Assembly (NCBI GenBank): GCA_016712285.1
Contig: JADJRK010000001.1
Location: 3,286,001-3,350,000, forward strand
DNA: 64,000 bases
Origin: Planctomycetota bacterium
GTDB taxonomy: Bacteria; Planctomycetota; UBA8742; UBA2392
Reading direction: 5' to 3'
A program made the translations under genes and the position numbers. This document shows, piece after piece, positions 1 to 8,704 of this stretch (within the stretch, counting starts at the first letter, position 1; each line of letters starts with the position of its first letter). Under the pieces are notes generated by a model, which saw only the letters and a program-made list of their open reading frames with translations, had not been told where the DNA came from and did no database searches.

Positions 1-870
1 ACGCAGCGCGCCGTCAATACGAAAGCGCACAGCCACTTCGCGCTCAAACGGCTCAAAGTGAATGTCGCTGGCCCTTTGCTTGACGGCTTCCATCAGCGTG
101 GCGTTGACGTACTTGACCACGGGCGCGTTGCTGGCGGCGTCGATGGCGTCGCGGTCAAGGCCGCCCTCCATCTCGTCCATATCCTCGATCAGCTCGGCGT
201 CGACGCTTTTCAGGTCTTCGCCCATCTGGTCAAGGCTGTATTGCTGCGCGTAGTGCTTGTCGATTGCGTCGGCGATGGCAACGCGCGAGGCAATGTAGAC
301 CTTTACGTTCTTGCCGGTGATCGACTTGATCGTGTCCACGGCAATCACGTCGGCCGGGTTGGCCATGGCGACGTGCAGGGTTTCGGTGTCGTCGTCCTGC
401 TTCCAGCTCAGCAGGTTGAAGCGGCGGGCCTGGCGCTCAGGTACCATCAGCACGGCGTCGCCCTGGAACTGCAGGTTTTCGTCGGTCAGGTCAACCCAGT
501 CCACGCCAAGGTTGACGGCGAGGTACTTGATCAACTCGTTTTCTTCGACAAGGTTGGTGTCGACCAGCACGCGGCCCAACTGCTTGCCGGTCTGGCGGTG
601 AATCTTCAGCGCGTGCTCAAGCTGGTCTTCATCAATGACCTGCGCCTCAAGCAGCAACTCGCCCAGGCGCTTGCGGCCGCCCTTGGCAGCCACGGGTGCC
701 CGGCCGGGTGCGGCGGCGCCGGGCCTGCGCATGGAGCCACTCTGGCCCGGGGCCACAGGGCCGGTCGGCGGCTGGCCGCCGTTCTGACCAGCCACGGCGA
801 CACTACGAACATAGCGAACCCCGGTAGAGTTCTTGCGGGGATCTTTCGGGTTCTGCGGGACGCCCGCCAT
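1..870 (-). CDS. PilB/GspE-type secretion or pilus assembly ATPase, C-terminus outside window
   Basis: This is the N-terminal 290 codons of a type IV pilus or type II secretion assembly ATPase, a cytoplasmic hexameric motor. Reading the minus strand from the ATG at 870 (AGGAG about 9 nt upstream) gives a Pro/Gly/Ala-rich leader of about 60 residues. A T2SSE N-terminal (MshEN) domain follows, with a motif of the form LGELLLEAQVIDEDQLEHAL and then LGVDWVDL. Just before the window edge comes the start of the ATPase region, with APVVKYVN, then KQRASDIHFEP and VRFRIDG, typical of PilB/GspE N2 domains. The Walker A box and catalytic Glu would lie beyond position 1. No neighbouring pilin or secretin gene is visible, so PilB and GspE cannot be separated. 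The plus-strand open frame over the same stretch is a GC-rich shadow. Confidence 0.9.
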   Translation of the reverse strand, partial: MAGVPQNPKDPRKNSTGVRYVRSVAVAGQNGGQPPTGPVAPGQSGSMRRPGAAAPGRAPVAAKGGRKRLGELLLEAQVIDEDQLEHALKIHRQTGKQLGRVLVDTNLVEENELIKYLAVNLGVDWVDLTDENLQFQGDAVLMVPERQARRFNLLSWKQDDDTETLHVAMANPADVIAVDTIKSITGKNVKVYIASRVAIADAIDKHYAQQYSLDQMGEDLKSVDAELIEDMDEMEGGLDRDAIDAASNAPVVKYVNATLMEAVKQRASDIHFEPFEREVAVRFRIDGALR

Positions 871-924
871 GCACTGGTCTCCTGAGCCGGCTACGCCGGC
901 AATTGCCCCCCCGCCGGAGCTTGC

Positions 925-1722
925 TTATCCCTTTTCGCCTTCGCCTTCGGCTTCGTTCTTCTTGGCTGCTTCTTCGCCCTTGTTCAGGGCGTCCCACATG
1001 GCCGGCGACGCCTGAACCTTGCACTGGGCCTTGGCGCGCTCAAGCGCGGTGCGGGCCTTGGCCCACTCCTGCCGCACAAGGTGGCATTCGGCCTGGCGCA
1101 GCAGGAAGCGCCCAAGCTGGGCACGGTCCACGCTTTCGTCCAGTTCGCTGCCGGCTGGGATGGCCGCCAGGTCAACCGCGGCGTCTGCGTGCAGCAGGCC
1201 CTTGTCGTAGTTCTTGCGGGCCAGGTACGCGCTGGACAGGTTGAAGTGCACGTACGGGTTGAACTGGTCAATCGCCAGCGAGTCTTTCAGCGCCTTCAGC
1301 GCCTCATCGACCAGGCCGCCGCGAATGTAGGCCGCGCCAAGGTGCAGGTTGTACAGCGCCCGCGACTCCGGCACGTCCTTGTGCTCTTCTGACCAGCGCA
1401 CAGCCAGCTCGTAGTGCTCGATCGCCTCGGGCACCAGGTTCAGCTGGTCGTAAATCAAGGCAATATTGAAGTGGCCCTGAGCGAAGCGCGGCTCGTCGTC
1501 CAGCACTTCTTCCCACTTCTTGATCGCCTCGAAGTACATCGCATCGTCTTGCAGCGACAGTGCCTCAATGTAGTCGCCTTCGCTGATGCTGAACTCTTCG
1601 CTGCCCTGTTTGATGTTCTTGGAGCTGCCACAGGCAGCCAGCATGCAACTGAGGGCCACGCCCCCAAGCACCATTCCAAGTTTTCCGGTCGCACTCACTC
1701 CGACCCCCCAATTCTTTTCCAT
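925..1722 (-). CDS. TPR-repeat lipoprotein
   Basis: A predicted lipoprotein of 265 residues. The ATG at 1722 is preferred because it opens a signal peptide with lipobox LAAC (Cys about residue 30); upstream in-frame codons lack any signal. After the lipobox come tandem tetratricopeptide motifs: YFEAIKKWEEVLDDEPRFAQGHFNIA, broken here as helix pairs near residues 55-90, then EAIEHYELAVRW, EALKALKDSLAIDQFNPYVHFNLSSAYL and a last one with RQAECHLVRQEWAKARTALERA. The tail is charged and Glu/Lys/Gly-rich. TPR lipoproteins usually scaffold outer-membrane complexes. The gene sits 54 bp upstream (in its own direction) of the pilB/gspE gene and could serve the same machinery, but that is inference from position only. 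Confidence 0.85.
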   Translation of the reverse strand: MEKNWGVGVSATGKLGMVLGGVALSCMLAACGSSKNIKQGSEEFSISEGDYIEALSLQDDAMYFEAIKKWEEVLDDEPRFAQGHFNIALIYDQLNLVPEAIEHYELAVRWSEEHKDVPESRALYNLHLGAAYIRGGLVDEALKALKDSLAIDQFNPYVHFNLSSAYLARKNYDKGLLHADAAVDLAAIPAGSELDESVDRAQLGRFLLRQAECHLVRQEWAKARTALERAKAQCKVQASPAMWDALNKGEEAAKKNEAEGEGEKG

Positions 1723-1764
1723 GGTTGCAGAAGTCCTGAGGTTAGTGCCCCAGGCGCAGCCCAC

Positions 1765-1794
1765 AAGATAGTCAGACCTGTAGATCACGGTCAA
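1765..1794 (-). promoter_or_regulatory. Candidate sigma-70 promoter for the TPR lipoprotein gene
   Basis: On the minus strand, TTGACC (1794-1789) is followed after 18 nt by TATCTT (1770-1765). The predicted start lies about 50 nt before the ATG at 1722. Both boxes match the sigma-70 consensus at four or five of six positions. This was picked by eye only. Confidence 0.35.
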
Positions 1795-1828
1795 GCAACG
1801 CGCTGACCGCCCCCCATTACCTTTTGTC

Positions 1829-3946
1829 CTATTCTGTACCACGGCGACGGCGAACCAAAGCCGCAACCCCTGCCAACATCGCAAGCAGAGCCAGCGGCCA
1901 AGCGGGCCCGCCACGCGCTGCCAATTCGCAAGAATCGTCGTCATCTTCTGCAAACGGGTCGTCCGGCAGGTCTTCGCGCAGCGTGATCGTGCCGCCATTG
2001 ACCGGGCCTCCAGAGACGCTGGCGCCGCTGTTGACGTCACCGCTTGTCACGCCGGCCTGGAATCCAGGGTTCGGCGACGGCGGTGTGCCGCCGGTAAACG
2101 AGATGACAATTCTGAAGTCCGCGCTCGTGCTGGCGGTGATCGCGCTGCTGAGCGCGTTGAAGTTCACGGTGATGACACTGCCTGCAACGCCCCATCCCGC
2201 GCCACCGTTGGTGATTGAGCCCAGCGTGCTGCTGCCGCGTCGCAGGCTGATGCTCTGGATCGTGGCGATGGCAACGCCCGGCGTCGGGTGCAGCACGGTG
2301 ATGTCTGCGCTGACACTGGTGACGGTGTACGTCGAGCCGCCGCCAGTTTCGGTAAGGCGGAAGACAAGCGCCGTCGCCGAGCTGCCCGGGCTGACACTCT
2401 GCGAGCCGGGGTTGCCCGAGCCAACAGACATCGTCACTGCTGCGGGGGCGGCAACGGCAATCGTGAAGTTCGCGTCTGACACGTCAAGAATCGTCTGGGT
2501 GGCGTTGTCTTGCACACGCACCCGGCATTGGACGCTCGGGTTGTTGGGGATGACTACTGACTGAGTCCCGTCGTCGGCAGTGTTCGAGATCAACAACACC
2601 GGGAACGTGCCGCCGCCGTCTGTGGAAAGGTGAATGTCCACGTTGCCGGGGCTTCCACCGCTGGTCCAGGTGACGTTGAAATTGGCGCCCACGCTCAGGT
2701 TCTCGCCGCCGTTGGGGGCCGTGACCGTGATGGTCGGCGCCGTCGTGATCGTGAAGTTCGCATTCGACGCGTCAAGAATCAGCCCCGTCGCGCTGTCGCT
2801 GACACGCACCCGGCACTGAACACTCGGGTTGTTCGGCACCACGATGCTCTGGGTGCCGTCATTGGCTGTGCCAGCCGCCAGCGAGACCGGGAAAGTCCCG
2901 CCGCCGTCCGTGGACAGGTCGATGTCTACCGTGCCGGTGACGCCGACGCTGGTCCAGGTGACGTTCTGGTTGCCGCCCACGGTCCAGCTCTCGGCGCCAT
3001 TAGGTGCCGTAACCGTGATACTGGGGTCGGCGATCGTGAAGTCGGCGTTGGATTCATCCAGGATCAGCCCGGTTCCAACATCGCGCACGCGCACTCGTGC
3101 CGTAGTGGTCGGGTTGTTCGGCACCGTGATGCCCTGCGTGCCGTCGTCGGCGGTGTTCAACTGAAGGTCAACGGTATATGCACCGCCCGAATTCAATGAA
3201 AGCTGGATGTCCACGTTGCCCGGTGAACCGGTGCTGTTCCATGTCACGGTATCGGCTGCGCCGATGACCCATGTTTCGCCGCCGTTGGGAGCGGTCACCG
3301 TGATCGTGGGTGCGGCGACAATGGTGAAGTCAGCGTCGGATTCATCCAGGATTGCCCCGGTGGTAGTGTCACGCACTCGCACACGGGCTGTCGCGGTCGG
3401 GTTGTTCGGCACCGTGATCGACTGCGTGCCGTCGTTTGCGGTGGCGAGTTGCAGGTCAACCGTGTAGGCGCCGCCGCTGTTCGTGGACAACTGGATGTCC
3501 ACGGTTCCGAATGAACCCACGCTTGACCAAGTCACGTTCTGGTTGCCGCCCACGGTCCAGTTCTCGGCGCCATTGGGCGCTGTTACCGTGATCGACGGAG
3601 TGACAATCGTGAAGTCGGCGTCGGATTCATCCTCTACAGCCGCGCCGGGGTTGTCGCGTACGCGAATGCGGCACAGCGCACCCGGGTTGTTCGGAACGAC
3701 GACGGTTTCCGTACCGTCGTCAGCTGTGTTCGTTGCGAGGTTGACCGTGTAGTTGGCGCCGCTGTCCACCGACAGGTCAATGTCAAGTGGCCCCGGCACG
3801 CCGGCGCTGGTCCAGGTGATCGTCACCATCTGGCCAACCGTCAGGGTGTCGCCACCGTTCGGCGAAGTAACGGTATAGGACTGCGCCGAAAGGGAAGTTC
3901 CGGCTGCAACAAGCAAGACAGCGATCATTAGGCTCGAAAATCGCAT
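1829..3946 (-). CDS. Secreted repeat protein with five Kre9/KNH-like domains and a C-terminal anchor
   Basis: A 705-residue exported protein. The ATG at 3946 has GGAGGG 8 nt upstream and starts a clear signal peptide ending at LSAQ. Five tandem units of about 97 residues follow (roughly residues 22-505). Each opens with ITVTxPNGGExWxVG and holds NVTWTS, VDIxLSxxxG, NTADDGTQ, VPNNP and RVRVxD. This is the pattern of the Kre9/KNH-like Ig-fold family. A further beta domain (SVGSGNPGSQSVSPGSSATA, then FRLTETGGGSTYTV) leads to an acidic linker, DDDDSC, a hydrophobic segment and RRRR. That tail matches tripartite C-terminal sorting signals such as MYXO-CTERM and recurs in three other proteins of this window. 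The nearly identical repeats suggest recent internal duplication. Substrate and role are unknown; a surface structural or adhesive role is inference. Confidence 0.85.
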   Translation of the reverse strand: MRFSSLMIAVLLVAAGTSLSAQSYTVTSPNGGDTLTVGQMVTITWTSAGVPGPLDIDLSVDSGANYTVNLATNTADDGTETVVVPNNPGALCRIRVRDNPGAAVEDESDADFTIVTPSITVTAPNGAENWTVGGNQNVTWSSVGSFGTVDIQLSTNSGGAYTVDLQLATANDGTQSITVPNNPTATARVRVRDTTTGAILDESDADFTIVAAPTITVTAPNGGETWVIGAADTVTWNSTGSPGNVDIQLSLNSGGAYTVDLQLNTADDGTQGITVPNNPTTTARVRVRDVGTGLILDESNADFTIADPSITVTAPNGAESWTVGGNQNVTWTSVGVTGTVDIDLSTDGGGTFPVSLAAGTANDGTQSIVVPNNPSVQCRVRVSDSATGLILDASNANFTITTAPTITVTAPNGGENLSVGANFNVTWTSGGSPGNVDIHLSTDGGGTFPVLLISNTADDGTQSVVIPNNPSVQCRVRVQDNATQTILDVSDANFTIAVAAPAAVTMSVGSGNPGSQSVSPGSSATALVFRLTETGGGSTYTVTSVSADITVLHPTPGVAIATIQSISLRRGSSTLGSITNGGAGWGVAGSVITVNFNALSSAITASTSADFRIVISFTGGTPPSPNPGFQAGVTSGDVNSGASVSGGPVNGGTITLREDLPDDPFAEDDDDSCELAARGGPAWPLALLAMLAGVAALVRRRRGTE

Positions 3947-4246
3947 GTTGAATCCCTCCGGTGGCTTGCAGCCCCCACGCCGCGCCGGTTTCCACAATCT
4001 GTCCAAAGCGACAGTTTTCAGCCGCGAGCGTCCGCGGCATTCGCTGCCGGTAAACTTTGCCAAAGTCCTGTGAGCCAAGCAGGCTAACGACAACCACAAT
4101 TGAGCGCAAGCCTTTGCCGCAGCGCATGTTTCGAGTTTGCAACGGGACGCGCGCCACTCCGTGGAAGACCAGCTTTCTGCGGGCAATGGCGGCACTCTTC
4201 GGGCAGGATGCCCGATTCAATTACCTGCTGCCGCAAATGAACTGTG
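3947..4246. other. 300-bp intergenic region, no gene seen
   Basis: This is the upstream region of the leftward repeat-protein gene and lies 3' of the receiver-like gene. I see no convincing coding frame, tRNA or riboswitch core. One possible weak hairpin (a CGGGCA/TGCCCG pair near 4197-4212) could end transcription from the receiver-like gene. Confidence 0.5.
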
Positions 4247-4669
4247 TCAGACGCTGATGACCGGGAGACGGTCGCTGCTGCCGATGCGGCGGCGGCGCTT
4301 GATGGCTTTATCCACTTCCGCCGCGAGCTCAGAAAGCTTGAACTTGGCATTGAATACGCGTTGCACGCCCAATTCGCCGAACTGTTCGTTTTCCCACTCG
4401 CTCACGTCACGCACGAACAGGATGACCGGCGCGTCGGCTTCATTCATCAACTCGGCAAGCCCATGAATGCCAGCCGCGCCGAAGCGCTCATAATCGGCAA
4501 TCACCACTTGTGGGTGGCGCTTGCGCACGGCCTGGATGGCGTCGTTGGTGTACTCAAACACATCAAGCCGAAGCTGCTCAAGTTCAACCAGCGGCTGCCG
4601 CAGCACGGCAGCCTGCTCCTCGCGGGCGAGGATGATGCCGTAGCGCAGATGGACGTACTTGCCCTGCAT
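4247..4669 (-). CDS. Stand-alone response-regulator receiver-like protein
   Basis: A protein of 140 residues with the alternating beta/alpha pattern of a CheY-like receiver domain and nothing attached. Asp59 in VVIADYERF sits where the phospho-acceptor Asp is found at the end of strand 3. PVILFVRD corresponds to strand 4. Lys109 in VFNAKFKLSEL fits the invariant Lys before helix 5. The acidic pair normally found after strand 1 is not obvious: GIILAREEQ has Glu17/Glu18, slightly displaced. It could be a phosphorylatable receiver or a pseudo-receiver. The C-terminus is basic (KRRRR). No histidine kinase is adjacent, and the partner is unknown. Confidence 0.65.
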   Translation of the reverse strand: MQGKYVHLRYGIILAREEQAAVLRQPLVELEQLRLDVFEYTNDAIQAVRKRHPQVVIADYERFGAAGIHGLAELMNEADAPVILFVRDVSEWENEQFGELGVQRVFNAKFKLSELAAEVDKAIKRRRRIGSSDRLPVISV

Positions 4670-4791
4670 CGAAAACCCCAGACGCCCCTTATGAAGGGGG
4701 TGACTCTAGCCACGAAAAGGGGCAAGTCCAACGTAAAACTGCCTGAACGAGCGGTCAGATATCGACCAGCCGCACATGCCAGGCCATCCAC

Positions 4792-6810
4792 CTATGAGTG
4801 CTTGAACGCCGCTTTGGCGCGCGCGCCTTCTTTCAGGAAAGTTTCCATGCCGATGTGCATGTCCTCGGTCGCGACGCACTCGCCAAACGCCTTGCTTTCC
4901 AGCAGCAGGCCCTCGCGCAGCGCTTGCTTGCAGCCGTTGATCACCGTGGAACACAGAATTTCGTCAATCCTGCGGCTCAGGTGCCCGATGTCGAGGGCGG
5001 GCGCGTTGTCCGGCACGCCAGCCAGCGGGCCGGTGTTGATGCGCTTGAGTTGCGCTTTGCCGCTGGCGTACTCGTTCACCAGCTCGACCGCGCGGTCGGC
5101 AACATCGCCTTCGACTTCTTCGCTGATCAGGCCCCACTCCAGCGCGGTCTTGCCATCGATCGGCTTTGCGGTGCGCATCATGCCCAGCGCGCGGTCAAAG
5201 CCCACCCAACGCGGCAGGCGCTGCGTGCCGCCCGCGCCCGGAATGATTCCCAGGTTGACCTCAGGCTGCCCAGCCAAAATCTTCAAGCCCTTGCGTGCAA
5301 TGCGCGAGTGGCAGGCCATCGCCAGCTCGTTGCCGCCGCCGAATGCCAGCCCGTTGTACGCGCACACCACCGGCTTTTTCATGGCTTCGATATAATCGAG
5401 CGTCACATGAAACTGGCGGCTGTTGGCTTCGCCCTCGGCCGCGGTTTTCAGCGCCGCCAACATGTCGATGTCGGCGCCGCTGACAAACGCCTTGGTGCCA
5501 AAGCCCGTGATCACGGCGCCCTTGATGCTGGCGTCAGCTTCCACGGCTTCGCAGTGCGCGCGCAACTGCCGGAACACCTCCAGGTTCAGCGCGTTCAGCA
5601 CAGCCGGCCGGCGAATCTTGATCACGGCCACGCCTTTGACGTCGCGGCGGAACACCATCGGTATCTCGAACGGCTTGCCGGCCTGCGCCTTGATGCACTG
5701 GGGCACGGGAAAGCCGGGGTTGTCGGCGGCATACTTCTCGACCAGCTTGAGCGCGTTGTTCACGCCCATTTCGTTCATCCACTCAAAGGGCGGCTTTACG
5801 ACCAGCGCGGTGCTGACAGCCATGTTCATGTCGCCGACGTTGCTGATGCCGGAATCCACGATCTCGCCGACCAGGCCGAAGTAGGCGCCGGTCATGGCGT
5901 CGGCGATGCGCTTGAATTGCTCTTCGGTGTACTCGACCTTTTCGCCCTTGCCCGCAGTTTCCCAGTTTGCCTTCTTTTCGTTGAGGGCCTTCAGGCTGGC
6001 GGGCGTGCGGAACCACTTGTGAATCTTGGTGGTGTAGTGATCCAGGCCGACGGCGGTGATCGGGTTGCCGCCAGTAAGATTCATGGCCGTGAACGGGCCG
6101 ATGCCCAGGCCCAGTGCCTTGCGGGCAATCTCGTCTACCTGTTTCACGTTGCCGGCACCGCTTTCGACCTGCAGCGCAGCCGCCTGGAAGATGCCTTCGA
6201 ACACCGGGTCGATCGCGTAGCCATAACGTGAGCCGACCTGGATGGGCGCCTTGCCGATCTGCTCGTAGAACGCCATTACCCAGTTGGTGACGACGTCGTG
6301 GGTTTTCGCGCCGGGCACCACTTCGACGATGATGTTGCGCTCCGCGGGAAAGAAGTAGTGAACGACCAGTCCGTGCTCGGGTGTTTTGGCTTTCTCGAAA
6401 ATGACCTCCGGCTCCATGTGCGAGCTGTTGCTGGCGATGATGCAGTCGGGCTCAACGACGGCTTCGAGGGCCGAGACGATCTTCTGCTTGATGTCTTTGT
6501 TTTCGGTGGCGGCTTCGATGACGAGGCGGCAGCCCTTGAGGGCGGCATAGTCGCTGGTCCAGGTCAGCGACTTGGTCATGGCCTCGGCTTCCAGTGCTTT
6601 GAAGGCGCCGGTTTCGACGCCCTTGGCGACTTTCTTTTCGAGCTTGGCTTTGCCCTTGGCGAGCGCGTCAGCACTGACGTCAATGACCACGACCGAAACG
6701 CCGAATGGCGCCAGCACCTTGGCGAAGTAGAGGGCGATGTCGGGCCCGATCTGCCCGCTGCCGATGACGCCGACTTTTTCGAGTGTCCAGTTCTTGAGCG
6801 TGAACGCCAT
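4792..6810 (-). CDS. Bifunctional 3-hydroxyacyl-CoA dehydrogenase / enoyl-CoA hydratase fusion
   Basis: A 672-residue cytoplasmic enzyme joining the hydration and NAD-dependent dehydrogenation steps of beta-oxidation. Residues 1-190 form the Rossmann domain (GSGQIG at 17-22), followed by SNSS and HYFFPAERNIIVEVV with the catalytic His. The C-terminal dehydrogenase domain runs to about residue 380. The crotonase domain (about 395-620) has FVSGADI, GGGNELAMACH and GQPEVNLGIIPGAGGTQRLP, with both catalytic Glu residues in place. The order is dehydrogenase then hydratase, the reverse of FadB/FadJ. It matches fusions known from Metallosphaera/Nitrosopumilus crotonyl-CoA hydratase/3-hydroxybutyryl-CoA dehydrogenase and Archaeoglobus homologues. 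The ATG at 6810 is favoured over an upstream TTG because AAGGGG lies 7-9 nt before it. It is divergent from a thiolase, so the pair covers three consecutive steps. Confidence 0.93.
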   Translation of the reverse strand: MAFTLKNWTLEKVGVIGSGQIGPDIALYFAKVLAPFGVSVVVIDVSADALAKGKAKLEKKVAKGVETGAFKALEAEAMTKSLTWTSDYAALKGCRLVIEAATENKDIKQKIVSALEAVVEPDCIIASNSSHMEPEVIFEKAKTPEHGLVVHYFFPAERNIIVEVVPGAKTHDVVTNWVMAFYEQIGKAPIQVGSRYGYAIDPVFEGIFQAAALQVESGAGNVKQVDEIARKALGLGIGPFTAMNLTGGNPITAVGLDHYTTKIHKWFRTPASLKALNEKKANWETAGKGEKVEYTEEQFKRIADAMTGAYFGLVGEIVDSGISNVGDMNMAVSTALVVKPPFEWMNEMGVNNALKLVEKYAADNPGFPVPQCIKAQAGKPFEIPMVFRRDVKGVAVIKIRRPAVLNALNLEVFRQLRAHCEAVEADASIKGAVITGFGTKAFVSGADIDMLAALKTAAEGEANSRQFHVTLDYIEAMKKPVVCAYNGLAFGGGNELAMACHSRIARKGLKILAGQPEVNLGIIPGAGGTQRLPRWVGFDRALGMMRTAKPIDGKTALEWGLISEEVEGDVADRAVELVNEYASGKAQLKRINTGPLAGVPDNAPALDIGHLSRRIDEILCSTVINGCKQALREGLLLESKAFGECVATEDMHIGMETFLKEGARAKAAFKHS

Positions 6811-6897
6811 GGCCAATCCCCTTGGGTATCCACCACGGGTTTAGCGTCTGTGGTGCAAGGTGCAACGGTTTCGTCTGCCGATGGACGCGACCCGTAA

Positions 6898-6926
6898 TTG
6901 ACCCATCCAGCCCGGGCCTCCATACT
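6898..6926 (+). promoter_or_regulatory. Candidate sigma-70 promoter for the thiolase gene
   Basis: TTGACC (6898-6903), a 17-nt spacer and CATACT (6921-6926) give a reasonable -35/-10 pair and a leader of about 29 nt before the ATG at 6962. It lies in the 151-bp divergent region shared with the dehydrogenase/hydratase fusion. Confidence 0.45.
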
Positions 6927-6961
6927 CGCGCCGGACGATTCGCCTGACACCGGAGACTGCC

Positions 6962-8143
6962 ATGGCTCTCAAGAACGTATTCATTCCTTACGGCGCTTAC
7001 TTCAGCTCGCCCTTCATCAAGTGGCAGGGCAGCATCAGCCACCTGCACAGCGGCATCCTGGCAGCCGACACAGCCAAGCGCTGGCTTGCGGCGCGCAGCA
7101 TTTCGGCCGAGATTTTTGACAGCATCGCGTTGGGCTGGACCGTGCCGCAGAAGCAGATCTTTTATGGCGCCCCGTGGCTGGCCGCGCACCTTGGCGCGCC
7201 CGGCATCAGCGGCCCAATGTACGCGCAGGCCTGCGCCACGGGTGCCCGTGTGCTGGCGGGCAGCGCCCACGAAATCGAGACCGGCTTTCGCGAGTGTATT
7301 CTCGGCCTCACCTTCGACCGTTGCAGCAACGGCCCGCACGTGGTGTACCCGAACCCGATGGGCCCCGGCGCCACCGTGGACGCCGAAAACTGGGTGCTCG
7401 ACAACTTCGGCCACGACCCGTGGGCCAAGAACGCCATGCTGGCGACCGCCGAGAACGTCGCCAAGGAACACGGCATCACGCGCGAAGAACAGGACGAGTG
7501 CACGCTGATTCGCAGCGCGCAGTTCGACACCGCCAAGGGCGAGTTCCAGGCGCGCTATATGTTCCCGCTTGAGGTCATGCAGGGCAAGAAGGCCGCGCTC
7601 GTGGAAGCCGACGAAGGCGTCTTCCCCACCACGAAAGAGGGTCTGGCCAAGCTGCGGCCAGTTGCGCCCGAAGGCAGCGTTACGTTCGGCAGCCAGACGC
7701 ACCCGGCCGACGGCAACGCGGGCATGATCATTACAACCAAGGCCCGCGCCGCCGAGCTTTCGCGCGACAAGAACATTCCGGTGCAGGTGCTGAGCTTTGG
7801 CCAGTGCCGGGTCAAGAAGGGCCACATGCCGACTGCGCCACTGCCGGCTGCGCAACAGGCGCTGAAAGCGGCGGGGCTGGAACTGAAAGACATGAAGGCG
7901 ATCAAGACCCACAACCCCTTTGCGGTGAATGACGTGTACTTCGCCAAGCAGACGGGGTTGAAGCTGGAACAGTTCAACAACTACGGCAGCCCGCTGATCT
8001 ACGGCCACCCGCAGGGCCCGACGGGCATGCGAGTGATCATTGAGCTGATCGAAGAGCTGGCAAAGAACGGCGGAGGCCAAGGCCTGTTCACAGGCTGCGC
8101 CGCAGGCGACAGCGCCATGGCCTGTGTCATCAAAGTGGGGTAG
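6962..8143 (+). CDS. Thiolase-family acyl-CoA acetyltransferase (divergent)
   Basis: A 393-residue thiolase-fold enzyme, expected to cleave 3-ketoacyl-CoA or condense acyl-CoA units in the cytoplasm. The nucleophile Cys91 is in MYAQACATGARV. The later active-site segments are KTHNPFAVND (His in place of the usual NEAFA), GSPLIYGHPQGPTGMR (GHPxGxTG His) and FTGCAAGDSAMACV, where the second Cys occurs as GCAAGD rather than CxGGG. These changes place it in a divergent thiolase subfamily. The ATG at 6962 has GGAG at good spacing. It is divergently transcribed from the dehydrogenase/hydratase fusion, and a shared pathway is likely. Its last 170 bp (7974-8143) are repeated at 8892-9061 beyond a toxin/antitoxin cassette. 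Confidence 0.88.
   Translation: MALKNVFIPYGAYFSSPFIKWQGSISHLHSGILAADTAKRWLAARSISAEIFDSIALGWTVPQKQIFYGAPWLAAHLGAPGISGPMYAQACATGARVLAGSAHEIETGFRECILGLTFDRCSNGPHVVYPNPMGPGATVDAENWVLDNFGHDPWAKNAMLATAENVAKEHGITREEQDECTLIRSAQFDTAKGEFQARYMFPLEVMQGKKAALVEADEGVFPTTKEGLAKLRPVAPEGSVTFGSQTHPADGNAGMIITTKARAAELSRDKNIPVQVLSFGQCRVKKGHMPTAPLPAAQQALKAAGLELKDMKAIKTHNPFAVNDVYFAKQTGLKLEQFNNYGSPLIYGHPQGPTGMRVIIELIEELAKNGGGQGLFTGCAAGDSAMACVIKVG
7974..8143 (+). repeat. Direct repeat copy A (thiolase 3' end)
   Basis: The last 170 bp of the thiolase gene. It aligns without gaps to 8892-9061 with 14 mismatches by hand count. The two copies start 918 bp apart in direct orientation and bracket the kinase/antitoxin cassette (8144-8891). 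Confidence 0.95.
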
Positions 8144-8173
8144 CGCATGCCGGCGCGGCCGGCAGGGTGTATG

Positions 8174-8704
8174 ATGACGGAAGCAGAAAGCAAGAAGATC
8201 ATCATCATCGCGGGTCCAAACGGTGCGGGCAAGACCACCTTCGCCCGTGCATTTCTGCCGGACGAGGCCAACTTGCCGCGCTTCATTAACGCGGACTTGA
8301 TTGCGGCCGGTCTGGCCACGTTCGCACCACAAATCGCCGCGCGGAGGGCTGGGCGGCTGATGCTGGAAGAAATCGCGCGGTGCGCGCAACGTGGCGAAAG
8401 TTTCGCCTTCGAGACCACGCTGTCGGGCGTTGGGTACGTGCGACATATCTGGCAATGGCGGGCCCAAGGGTATAGCGTCAGCCTATTCTTCCTTAGTTTG
8501 CCTGACGCCGAAATCGCCATTGCACGGGTGGCGGAGCGGGTGCGCCAGGGTGGCCACGACGTTCCAGAGCCCGTCATCCGTCGTCGCTTTGCCGCCGGGT
8601 TGAGGAACTTTCATGACCGCTACAAACTGGCTGTAGACGATTGGGCCCTGTACGATAACGCAGGCAGTGCCCCGGTGATGCTGGAATGGGGGGAGAATCC
8701 ATGA
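8174..8704 (+). CDS. Zeta-toxin-like P-loop kinase
   Basis: A 176-residue P-loop kinase of the zeta-toxin/COG4185 type. From the ATG at 8174 (AGGG 6 nt upstream; ATGs at 8171 and 8147 are alternatives), Walker A is GPNGAGKT at residues 14-21. It is followed by FINADLIA with Asp41, then FAFETTLSG with Glu80 in the substrate-binding segment, then FLSLPDAEIAIARVAERVRQ and the helix RRRFAAGLRNF with the basic Arg cluster. Zeta proteins phosphorylate UDP-N-acetylglucosamine and are lethal without their antitoxin; the substrate of the COG4185 branch is less certain. The stop overlaps the next start (ATGA), so the two are translationally coupled. It lies between two copies of a thiolase tail. Confidence 0.85.
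   Translation: MTEAESKKIIIIAGPNGAGKTTFARAFLPDEANLPRFINADLIAAGLATFAPQIAARRAGRLMLEEIARCAQRGESFAFETTLSGVGYVRHIWQWRAQGYSVSLFFLSLPDAEIAIARVAERVRQGGHDVPEPVIRRRFAAGLRNFHDRYKLAVDDWALYDNAGSAPVMLEWGENP

Noticed and set aside
58..885. Long plus-strand open frame
   Set aside because: It is antisense to a clear PilB/GspE N-terminus; low-complexity Val/Gly/His composition typical of GC-rich shadow frames.
6680..8467. 595-codon minus-strand open frame across the thiolase and kinase genes
   Set aside because: It overlaps two genes with catalytic motifs on the opposite strand and shows no domain, start context or plausible composition.
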